From: JBCDCU01 sp039180865 | GTDB taxonomy: Bacteria > Pseudomonadota > Alphaproteobacteria > Rhizobiales > JACESI01 | Reading direction: 5' to 3' | DNA: 7,163 bases | NCBI GenBank assembly: GCA_039180865.1 | Contig: JBCDCZ010000231.1 | Location: 1 to 7,163, forward strand | Shown here: one piece after another, positions 1 through 6,547 of the stretch | How positions within the stretch are numbered: the stretch's first letter is position 1 | Layout: every line of letters begins with the position of its first letter | The notes under the pieces: generated by a model | Databases searched by the model: none | Seen by the model: the letters and a program-made list of their open reading frames with translations, nothing else | What the model was told of the DNA's origin: nothing | Translations under genes and position numbers: made by a program

Positions 1-19
1 CCTGCCGCCAGCAGGCGAC

Positions 20-50
20 GTCAACAGGGGTGCAAGGTCAACAGGGGTGC
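20..50. repeat. Two direct copies of a 14-bp word
   Basis: GTCAACAGGGGTGC occurs at 20-33 and again at 37-50, a 17-base period. The linking CAAGGTCA (33-40) recurs at 58-65, so this looks like the edge of a degenerate short tandem array, possibly continuing left of the window. The word ACAGGGGTG also appears at 1745-1753. No function can be assigned. Confidence 0.6.
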
Positions 51-385
51 CGGGCTCCAAGGTCAGGTCTGCGGCTGGGTGTACAGGTGACAGTTCATGG
101 CGAGATGTCTGGTGGGTGTGCGGAGAATCCAAACTAATAGACAAAAGTTGGATGTATTTATGTATGCATGTATGCTCTGTGAGAGACATACTTTTCATTT
201 CGCTTTTTGATCGTAAAGCTATGTTTTCGCGATCGCTAAATACGATTCGAAATGAAGACTGAGCCTTCCAAGGTTATGCTCAGTAATTAAGTTCAGTGCC
301 TATGACACAGACTCCAGGACTAGCACATCAGGTGAAGGTAGGGAAAATAATAATTATACAGCCTGGGGATAATGCGCTTTCTTTT

Positions 386-450
386 TAACAATCATATTCA
401 ATCAGATAAAAATCGCATTCTACCTAACAATCGCATGCTATTTAACAATC
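386..450. repeat. Cluster of TAACAATC repeats
   Basis: TAACAATC occurs exactly at 386-393, 425-432 and 443-450. A near copy, TAAAAATCGCAT at 408-419, differs by one base from TAACAATCGCAT at 425-436. Start-to-start spacings are 22, 17 and 18 bases. All copies point the same way in AT-rich DNA. The arrangement resembles a degenerate iteron or protein-binding array, but no replication gene is nearby. AT-rich low complexity could also produce it. Confidence 0.4.
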
Positions 451-1853
451 TGAATACCCGAGTTCAGACCACGCTTAACTCACGACAAATATTTCGTCCT
501 TATCTAAATTTAAAGCTGCCCACCGAATAATGATTATCTCGATGTTGGTAAGGTAGTCTTACTTTCCTATTTTTGAACCAAGTGTTCCAAACGGTCATCC
601 GATATCCAAACCAACAGAAGGAAATGCTAATTTCCGCCGGACCTCTCCAATTTGATATGCAGAGCCATGGTCCTTTCATCCAAATGATTTCGGATGCAAA
701 GTAGACGTACAGATCTAAGCAAACAGATCGAATGATAATCCTTTTACCATAGACATTTCCAGATTCAATCATATCACCTCCAGGATAACTTCAGACAGCT
801 TGACAAGCAGTGGCTTAGTACTGAAGCTTGACAATGTTTTGGTAAAGAACAGACGCATTTCGCACACTGAGTCGGGTCACTAAAGACGGCGATAACTTCT
901 CCCACAGAAGGTCTCAATCCTCACTTGTTGGATCTGCTCACATGGGTAGCGAGACATCCTCAGCTAATCGTAAAAGAAACCGTTGGTGGGGAATTACTTT
1001 ATAGAAAACGACAACAAATGATAGGCCATATCCCATAATTGTTGGCTTCATAGACCAGCTTCGTAAGGGGGTTTCCACGCTCAAAAGTCATTTGGTAACA
1101 CTTCTTGCCTGCTAAAACGTCTAATGAATCCAAGCTGACGTCATTACAGTAAAATAAATGTCTACAGATCCAACCTACGTTCTAGCTCTTGGATGTCACG
1201 TCGACAAATAACCTGCGGATTTTTGGCACAGTCCACGGGACCCCGGTCGCCGGCACAGTATACCGCGAACTGTTTTTAAAGCGACAAACACTGACGCGCA
1301 CTCCAAGCCGAGACGAGACCGGTATGCTTTTCCGCGGCTTTGGCAAACATATGGATCTCCCCAGCTTTGATCCCGCTTTGCATCTCAAATTTTAACGCCG
1401 TTATCGAAAGACTAAAAGCATGCGCTTCTGGAATTTGCATAATGTAAGAGCAAGCGAAAAACGTCCCTATGGTTCATCACACCGTCGAATGCAGCTTCAA
1501 AATGTCCATCACGCCCCCAGGGTAAGTTCAGCGAGGCCAGTGTGGCAGTGCCGAACCTTGGGTCGAAACCGGCTTAAAGAAAACACTTAAAACTGGCGCA
1601 ATCTCACCACATCCGTTAGTTGTATAATCCCAACGCAGAAACTTAGAGCACCCAGTGCTTCCGTTTCAAGTGACCGCCAAAATAATGGGCAGAGGAAGGT
1701 GTCGTGTATGTTCAAAAAGTTCCTCCGGCTCACCAGACACCCACACAGGGGTGGGACACCCGCGCGGAAGGGTCGGACTCCCTGTAGTCGGCCGGAGTGT
1801 GTTAAGATAAGGGTGCGTTCAAGCGAAATCCTGAAAGAAGGCAGAATAACGAA

Positions 1854-2189
1854 ATGAAAACCATAATTCCACTCTTGTTGTTGACCGGTTTGATGGTCGC
1901 TGGGGCAACCCACGCGAACGCCAATGAGCGCGGCCGTTTTTTTGACCTCGCTGATGCCGACAAGAGTGCTTCGCTCGATCGGAGCGAGTTTCGTAGTTTC
2001 ATTAATCTTTTGGCGAAATCAGGGCACAGCAACGCAAAACGTGTGCGTTTCTTCCGTCTTTATTCTGTAGCCTGGGCTCGCATCGACCGCAATTCAGACG
2101 GCGTTGCCACACGCCAGGAACTCACAAGCGCGAATCGCACACACGCGGCGGCTGAAAAAAAAAGTCGCCTGGTTCAAGTGGTGTACTGA
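1854..2189 (+). CDS. Secreted EF-hand calcium-binding protein
   Basis: This encodes a 111-residue small protein. The first 23 residues form a classic Sec signal peptide: MKT, a hydrophobic stretch IIPLLLLTGLMVAGA, and a likely cut after ATHANA. The mature protein would therefore be periplasmic or exported. There is no lipobox Cys. Two EF-hand loops follow: DADKSASLDRSE (about 34-45, Asp/Asp/Ser/Ser/Asp/Glu at the ligand positions) and DRNSDGVATRQE (about 78-89, with the usual Gly at position 6). Both end in the expected Glu, so both could bind calcium. The partner and pathway are unknown; I infer calcium sensing or buffering. The ATG is preceded by AAGAAGG about 12 bases upstream, a slightly long spacing. 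The gene converges on pheT with 102 bases between stops. A nine-A run (2155-2163) near the 3' end could vary in length and would change the last nine residues. Confidence 0.8.
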   Translation: MKTIIPLLLLTGLMVAGATHANANERGRFFDLADADKSASLDRSEFRSFINLLAKSGHSNAKRVRFFRLYSVAWARIDRNSDGVATRQELTSANRTHAAAEKKSRLVQVVY

Positions 2190-2235
2190 ACGCCGGCGCT
2201 GTTCTTGGCCCTCGATAAAACTGAAGAGATCGTAA

Positions 2236-2258
2236 GCGCAAGTTGCCGCCGGTCGCTT
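2236..2258. repeat. Direct repeat copy A (matches pheT 3' end)
   Basis: This 23-bp stretch (core GCAAGTTGCCGCCGGTCGC) is identical to 2298-2320, with a 62-base period. It lies outside pheT, in the gap between the EF-hand stop and the pheT stop. On the minus strand the similarity appears to continue a few bases further upstream (TTGAAGCGAAGCGACC here, TTGAGAAAGCGACC in pheT), so the shared unit may be about 30 bp with small indels. The sequence on the other side is unrelated. Confidence 0.85.
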
Positions 2259-2291
2259 CGCTTCAAAAAAGATGCACAGTTCACCCACTGC

Positions 2292-4700
2292 CTAGCCGCG
2301 CAAGTTGCCGCCGGTCGCTTTCTCAACATTCAAAACGACTTTTTGGGCAACGGCATCAATTTCGTCGTCGGTCATCGTCTTATCGTCCGGCTGCATAACA
2401 ACTTCAATCGCGATGGATTTCTTGCCGTCACCGATTGAGGCACCTTCAAAAATGTCAAACAGTGCAACAGATGAGATGAGCTTCTTGTCTACGCCGCGCG
2501 CCGCTTTGAGAAGCGTCTCCGCTTCAACGTCTTGATCGACAACAAAGGCAAAATCTCGATGCACTGGCTGGAGATCGGAGGCCCGCATTGCGCCTTTTGT
2601 CTTCGTCGGCTTCTGACGTCGCCCCGGAATTGCCGAGAGATCGATTTCAAAGCCGACCAAAGGTCCACTCACGTCCAGTGTGCGAAGCGTGCGCGGATGC
2701 AGTTCCCCGAAATGGGCGATGATGGTTTTGGGGCCTTGTTGAATTGTCCCGGACCGGCCGGGATGGAAGTAAGACGGTGCACCGCGCACAATCTGGAGGG
2801 TGCCGGTTTGAAGGCCGAGACTTGCAAGAACGGCAATCGCGTCCGCCTTCGCATCGAAGGCTGACACGTCGTTTGCGCTTCCGGACCAATGGCGGCCTGC
2901 TCCTGCTGGTTTCGCCGTCGCCCGACGAATACCGCTTGCATAATCGCGTTGATCTTCCGGCTGGTCGCCCTTGAAAACCTGGCCAACCTCAAACAGGGCA
3001 ACATCGCCGAAGCCCCGGTCGGAATTGCGTTGAGCAGCGAGAAGAAGACCCGGAAGCAAGCTTGGCCTCATATCGGAAAGTTCCGATGAAATCGGGTTGG
3101 CGAGGATGAGAGCGTTGTCACCTCCTCCAAAAGCAAGCGCTTCATCTCTCGAAACGAACGACCAGGTAACGGCTTCCAGCATACCCCGTCCGGCGAGAGC
3201 CCGGCGGGCCTTTCGATTACGGCGCTGGGCGAGTGTGAGCGTACCCGAACCAATGTCCGCCATGGGTGGAAGCGGTGTCGATGGCACGTCGTTGATGCCG
3301 TAAATCCGCACGACTTCTTCGACGAGGTCCGCCTTCCCGAAAATATCGGGGCGCCAGCTTGGGACTGCGACTTTGAAATCCGGTGCCTGGCCGGAGACCC
3401 AAAAGCCGAGAAGCTCCAGAATGGCTTTGATCTCGCGTGGCTCGGGAGAAATGCCTCCGAGTCTCTCCACTTCCCCTACGGGAAAGTCGAGTATCCGTTC
3501 GGCGTCGGGCACTTCACCTGCAACCACTGTCTCGCTTGCTTCACCACCACAAAGGTCCATCACAAGTCGGGTGGCGTAGTCGAGGCCGGGGACCATGTAA
3601 TTCGGATCGACACCGCGTTCGAACCGGTAGCGCGCATCGGTGTTGACCCCGAGTTTCCGCCCCGTCTGGGCAATTTCGAGCGGCGCCCAGAGAGCCGATT
3701 CAATAAGAACGTCCGTCGTCCCTTCATCGGATCCGGAGACTTCGCCGCCGACAATTCCGGCAAGCGATTCAACGCCCTTTTTGTCGGCAATGACCCCCAT
3801 GGTTGAATCCAGCGTATAGGTTTTGCCGTTGAGCGCGGCGAGTTCTTCGCCATCGTTCGCCCTGCGAATAACGAGATTTCCGTGGACTTTAGCTGCATCG
3901 AAAACGTGCAGCGGCCGGCCTCGGTCAAAGGTCACGTAGTTGGTGATATCAACAAGGGCGTTGATCGGCCGAAGCCCGATCGCGCGCAGCCGCTTTTGCA
4001 TCCATTCCGGTGACGGCTGGTTTTTGACCCCGCGTACAAGACGAAGCCCGAACGCCGGGCAGAAGTCGGGGATCTCGATTGAGACATCGACGGGGCAGGG
4101 GAAGCTCCCGCGAACCGGCTCACCAGTTTTTTCTCTGAGTTTTCCAATGCCAGCAGCCGCCAGATCACGGGCGATCCCGTGCACGCCGAGGACATCCGGC
4201 CTGTTTGGGGTGACCGCGATCTCGATCACCGGATCATCGAGCCCGGCAAAAAGCGCGTAGGATTGTCCGACAGGCGCGTCTTCTGGAAGGTCAAGAATTC
4301 CGTCATGGTCATCGTTCACTTCAAGCTCGCGCCCGGAACACATCATACCGCGTGATTCAACACCGCGGATCTTGCCAACAGAAAGCGTGACATCAATGCC
4401 TGGAACATAATCACCGGGAAGACCAAGAACGCCAATCATTCCGGCGCGGGCATTCGGCGCGCCGCAGACGACCTGTACCGGTTCGCCGGTTCCGCTATCG
4501 ACCATCAGGATCCGCAACCGGTCAGCATCCGGATGCTGTTCCGCCGAGATCACCTTCGCAATCTTAAACGGCGCAAGCCGTTTCGCTTGGTCCTCGACCC
4601 CTTCGACCTCAAGGCCGATGAGGTTCAAAGTATCGAGGATCGTGTCAAGCTCGACGTCAAACTCGAGGTAATCGCGGAGCCAGGAAAGGGTGAATTTCAT
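2292..4700 (-). CDS. pheT: Phenylalanine--tRNA ligase beta subunit
   Basis: PheT is the tRNA-binding and editing subunit that pairs with PheS and hydrolyses Tyr-tRNA-Phe. At 802 residues it is full length (E. coli 795). In order I see an N-terminal MKFTLSWLRDYLE block and an OB-fold EMAP-type tRNA-binding domain (about 40-150, with HPDADRLRILMV and VCGAPNARAGM). The B3/B4 editing domain (about 210-375) follows with GRPLHVFD (His265), GIVGGE (Gly318), VLIE (Glu334) and TDARYRFERGVDP (Ala356). These match, by my alignment, known E. coli editing-site residues. Next come the B5 domain (about 400-475), the catalytic-like core (about 490-690) and a C-terminal FDX-ACB anticodon-binding domain from about 708 (QPVHRDFAFVVD) to the canonical KATGGNLRG end. 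It starts 52 bases after pheS. The Shine-Dalgarno is weak (TTAGAG), which fits translation aided by pheS. Part of its 3' end is repeated downstream. Confidence 0.98.
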   Translation of the reverse strand: MKFTLSWLRDYLEFDVELDTILDTLNLIGLEVEGVEDQAKRLAPFKIAKVISAEQHPDADRLRILMVDSGTGEPVQVVCGAPNARAGMIGVLGLPGDYVPGIDVTLSVGKIRGVESRGMMCSGRELEVNDDHDGILDLPEDAPVGQSYALFAGLDDPVIEIAVTPNRPDVLGVHGIARDLAAAGIGKLREKTGEPVRGSFPCPVDVSIEIPDFCPAFGLRLVRGVKNQPSPEWMQKRLRAIGLRPINALVDITNYVTFDRGRPLHVFDAAKVHGNLVIRRANDGEELAALNGKTYTLDSTMGVIADKKGVESLAGIVGGEVSGSDEGTTDVLIESALWAPLEIAQTGRKLGVNTDARYRFERGVDPNYMVPGLDYATRLVMDLCGGEASETVVAGEVPDAERILDFPVGEVERLGGISPEPREIKAILELLGFWVSGQAPDFKVAVPSWRPDIFGKADLVEEVVRIYGINDVPSTPLPPMADIGSGTLTLAQRRNRKARRALAGRGMLEAVTWSFVSRDEALAFGGGDNALILANPISSELSDMRPSLLPGLLLAAQRNSDRGFGDVALFEVGQVFKGDQPEDQRDYASGIRRATAKPAGAGRHWSGSANDVSAFDAKADAIAVLASLGLQTGTLQIVRGAPSYFHPGRSGTIQQGPKTIIAHFGELHPRTLRTLDVSGPLVGFEIDLSAIPGRRQKPTKTKGAMRASDLQPVHRDFAFVVDQDVEAETLLKAARGVDKKLISSVALFDIFEGASIGDGKKSIAIEVVMQPDDKTMTDDEIDAVAQKVVLNVEKATGGNLRG
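2298..2320. repeat. Direct repeat copy B (inside pheT 3' end)
   Basis: This copy encodes the last conserved residues of PheT, KATGGNLR, just before the final Gly and stop. Because these residues are family-conserved, this is the original copy and 2236-2258 is the derived one. The direction of copying is inferred; the identity is seen directly. Confidence 0.85.
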
Positions 4701-4752
4701 CGCTAAACTCTAAGAAGTAATCTGAAAGACGGCGCGCGAGAGACACGTTCGA

Positions 4753-5835
4753 TCATGAGGAAAGGCCGGCAACGAGGCTTGGGACATCGAGCGGGGGAAA
4801 ACCGTAATGGCGAATCCAGCGCGCATCGGCATCAAAGAACGCTCGAAGATCCGGTGCGCCATATTTCAGCATTGCGAGCCGGTCAATCCCGACCCCAAAG
4901 GCAAAGCCGGAATATTTTTCAGGATCGATGCCGCCATATTTGAGAACGTTTGGATGCACCATTCCGGAACCAAGGATCTCCATAAAGTCGTCACCCTCGC
5001 CGATCCGCACTTCGCCATCGCCGAACGTACAGCCCACATCCACTTCCATGGACGGTTCGGTGAAGGGAAAGAAAGACGGCCGCAAACGCAACTTCACACT
5101 GGGAACCTCGAAGAACGCCTTGCAGAATTCTTCAAGTGTCCACTTCAAATGGCCGAGATGGATATCCTCGCCAATCACGAGACCTTCGACCTGATGGAAC
5201 ATCGGTGTATGGGTTTGGTCGCTGTCGCACCGATAGGTCCGGCCTGGACTGATGACCCGGATCGGGGGTTCCGATTCCTCCATCGTTCTGATCTGAACCG
5301 GAGACGTGTGTGTGCGCAGAAGGAGACGCTCCCCGTTCTCCTTCTCATTGAAGAAGAAGGTGTCGTGCATTTCGCGCGCCGGATGGCCCTCCGGAAAGTT
5401 GAGGGCCGTAAAATTGTAATAGTCGGTCTCGATGTCCGGCCCCTCGGCCACCCCGAAGCCCATATCAGCGAAGATTGCCGTGATCTCGTCAATCACTTGG
5501 CTAACCGGATGGATCCGGCCTTCCGAAACAGGGTCCGGGCGGGTGGGCAAAGTGATATCGATTGTTTCCGCAGCAAGCCTGAGGTCCAGGGCTTCCTCTT
5601 CGAGCACACCCTTCCGCGTTGTAATCGCGTCAGTGATCCGTGCCTTGAGACCATTGAGGGCAGGCCCCATAACCTGCCGCTCTTCGGGGGTCATGCCTCC
5701 GAGGGTTTTCATCTTCTCGGAAATGGAGCCTTTCTTGCCGAGTGCGGCCACGCGGATATCTTCAAGCGCGGTTTCGTCCACCGCACCGTCGATTTCCGCG
5801 TTTAATTCTCTTTCCAGATCGTCGAGTTCGGACAT
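4753..5835 (-). CDS. pheS: Phenylalanine--tRNA ligase alpha subunit
   Basis: PheS is the catalytic subunit of the cytoplasmic (alpha-beta)2 enzyme that activates phenylalanine with ATP and charges tRNA-Phe. The product is 360 residues, longer than E. coli PheS (327) but normal for alphaproteobacteria. Residues 1-90 form the N-terminal coiled-coil arm that contacts tRNA. The class II synthetase core follows. Motif 1 lies around RIHPVSQVIDEITAIFADMG (107-126), and the substrate region includes LRTHTSPVQIRTM (173-185). Motif 2 is RVISPGRTYRCDSDQTHTPM (193-212), continuing FHQVEGLVI. The Phe-pocket strand is PSFFPFTEPSMEVD (253-266), and motif 3 is GFAFGVGIDRLAMLKYG (310-326). The ATG at 5835 has an AGGGA ribosome binding site eight bases upstream. 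pheT follows after 52 bases. The gene is intact, with all three class II motifs present. Confidence 0.98.
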   Translation of the reverse strand: MSELDDLERELNAEIDGAVDETALEDIRVAALGKKGSISEKMKTLGGMTPEERQVMGPALNGLKARITDAITTRKGVLEEEALDLRLAAETIDITLPTRPDPVSEGRIHPVSQVIDEITAIFADMGFGVAEGPDIETDYYNFTALNFPEGHPAREMHDTFFFNEKENGERLLLRTHTSPVQIRTMEESEPPIRVISPGRTYRCDSDQTHTPMFHQVEGLVIGEDIHLGHLKWTLEEFCKAFFEVPSVKLRLRPSFFPFTEPSMEVDVGCTFGDGEVRIGEGDDFMEILGSGMVHPNVLKYGGIDPEKYSGFAFGVGIDRLAMLKYGAPDLRAFFDADARWIRHYGFPPLDVPSLVAGLSS

Positions 5836-6029
5836 GAAAGTTCCCTGATTCTCAGCTTTACGCGCTTTTTACCAGATCGCGCTATGGCGTCCAGATATCA
5901 ATACGAATCCAAGTAGATTTCGTTTCGCCGTAACAAAGACACGCCCAACTGCAGGGCGACAGTGGGGGCACCGTCAGAGCGGGCAGCAATATTCTCATTT
6001 CTTTTCTGAAAGTATGTACACCGGAGATC
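5836..6029. other. Leader region upstream of pheS
   Basis: These 194 bases separate the pheS start from the DUF898 remnant and should contain the pheST promoter and 5' leader on the minus strand. pheS has an AGGGA Shine-Dalgarno eight bases before its ATG. A small perfect hairpin (arms CGCCC 5942-5946 and GGGCG 5954-5958, 7-base loop) is followed on the minus strand by TGTCTTTGTT, which is only weakly terminator-like. I saw no short leader peptide with a run of Phe codons like E. coli pheM, no T-box, and no -35/-10 pair good enough to call a promoter. Part of this stretch may be further decayed sequence from the DUF898 gene. Confidence 0.5.
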
Positions 6030-6240
6030 GTTTTCGGACATCGCGTAGAATTCAAAGGAAACGCTCAGGAATTTTTCGGAATCGGGATTGTCAACGTTCT
6101 ACTGACGGTCGTCACATTCGGCATCTATTCCGCTTGGGCTAAGGTTCGGACTAACCCTACCATTACGGGAACACCTACATTGATGGCCATGCCTTCGACT
6201 ACCATGCCCGTCCGATGCGAATTCTCTTCGGTCATGAGGG
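6030..6240 (+). pseudogene. Frameshifted fragment of a YjgN/DUF898 membrane protein
   Basis: In the + frame beginning at 6030 the translation is VFGHRVEFKGNAQEFFGIGI, then VNVLLTVVTFGIYSAWAKVR. This is the hallmark N-terminal block of DUF898 (YjgN-like) proteins: an F-x-G-x-x-x-E-F-F-G-I start, a hydrophobic helix, then IYSAWAKVR. From about 6158 the match continues in another frame as YHYGNTYIDGHAFDYHARPM followed by RILFGHE. This fits the family's RxYFYGNTxxDGxxFDYHxxP motif, so about one base has been lost near 6150-6158. Family members are usually several hundred residues long with several membrane segments. Only about 70 residues remain before the sequence passes into the M48 remnant. 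No credible start codon or ribosome binding site was found, and the left boundary is uncertain. Confidence 0.7.
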
Positions 6241-6534
6241 GCGGGGATCCTCGAACTGTCGCATAGCCGGGAGTTCGAACGACAGGCAGACGCTTAAGCC
6301 GTCCAGATCCTGATTGATGCCGGCTACGACCCTGAAGCCATGATCAGTTTTTTCGAAGAGATAAAAAAGATCTCCCCGAATTCGGGGGAAACGTCGTGGC
6401 TTTCGACCCATCCTTGATCAGACTAACGCACAGAAGCAATCCGGCAGCTTTCCCGCGAGCTCAAAAGCAGGCAGCAAATCAAGCCGGAAAAGAAAAAAGC
6501 CCCACTCAGCGGCAGGGCTTTCCAAAACTCGTAA
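6241..6534 (+). pseudogene. C-terminal fragment of an M48-family metallopeptidase, with stops
   Basis: One + frame (codons beginning at 6241, 6244 and so on) reads ILELSHSREFERQADA, stop, AVQILIDAGYDPEAMISFFE, EIKKISPNSGETSWLSTHP, stop, SD, stop, RTEAIRQLSREL. This is the conserved C-terminal part of M48 (Oma1/HtpX/BepA-like) zinc peptidases. It has the SRxxEReAD motif, whose Glu is the third zinc ligand in the family, the AGYDPxAM...FF helix, and the STHPSSDQR-like end. In-frame stops lie at 6295-6297 (TAA), 6415-6417 (TGA) and 6424-6426 (TAA). The last two sit where Ser and Gln are expected, as if TCA became TGA and CAA became TAA. The frame closes at 6532-6534. The N-terminal two thirds, including HExxH, are missing. 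Recognition is by motif reading only, and the left end is approximate. Confidence 0.72.
6488..6521 (-). terminator. Rho-independent terminator after rplT
   Basis: On the minus strand, about 27 bases after the rplT stop codon, the arms AAAGCCC and GGGCTTT form a perfect 7-bp stem (6515-6521 with 6496-6502). The loop is 12 bases and is followed by a T-rich run (TTTTTTCTTTT in context). This is a standard intrinsic terminator and should end the rpmI-rplT transcript before pheS. On the + strand the stem lies inside the tail of the M48 remnant. The A-run on the other side is not mirrored by a good T-run, so I call it for the minus strand only. Confidence 0.8.
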
Positions 6535-6547
6535 TTGGCGGAGCGCC

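Larger units (their letters stand above)
1..1853. other. AT-rich region without a convincing gene
   Basis: I could not support any gene in these 1.85 kb. Base composition up to about 1500 is clearly AT-richer than pheST by eye, and stops are frequent in all frames. The longest open frames are short and unlike known families: 47-262 (+), 500-772 (-), 1189-1395 (+, TTG start) and 1587-1913 (-, which runs into the EF-hand gene). The 500-772 frame is the only one with a strong Shine-Dalgarno next to its ATG. A stop-to-stop frame at 871-1035 (+) reads protein-like (SPTEGLNPHLLDLLTWVARH) but has no start, and I do not recognise it. Short repeats occur at 20-50, 386-450 and 797-834. The last part (about 1690-1800) is GC-rich and able to fold. 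It may be decayed accessory DNA. Confidence 0.6.

Noticed and set aside
871..1035. A stop-to-stop + frame with protein-like sequence (GLNPHLLDLLTWVARHP)
   Set aside because: It has no start codon near its beginning and no family I can name. The adjacent minus strand also has a plausible-looking frame, so chance is not excluded.
1189..1395. A 68-codon + frame with a TTG start (contains RDETGMLFRGFG) and an overlapping minus frame of equal size
   Set aside because: Both strands are open over the same stretch, there is no ribosome binding site, and I recognise no family. It could be a gene fragment, but I cannot support it.
1623..1628. Perfect TATAAT (-10 box) on the + strand
   Set aside because: The sequence 16-18 bases upstream has nothing like TTGACA, and the next gene starts about 225 bases away, so I do not call a promoter.
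1587..1913. A 108-codon minus-strand frame overlapping the EF-hand gene start
   Set aside because: It lacks a recognisable domain or ribosome binding site, and its first codons lie antisense to the signal peptide of the better-supported gene.
2236..2263. Possible terminator after pheT (AAGCG...CGCTT)
   Set aside because: The stem is only 5 bp, the loop is long and no T-run follows on either strand. The sequence is better explained as the repeat of the pheT 3' end.
4807..5805. A 332-codon open frame on the + strand opposite pheS
   Set aside because: It is the antisense shadow of pheS, whose own frame has all class II synthetase motifs. The + translation resembles no family and depends on pheS codon bias.
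6265..6285. GAGTTCGAAC resembling a tRNA T-loop
   Set aside because: There is no acceptor stem, anticodon arm or CCA context. The bases are the SREFER codons of the M48 remnant.
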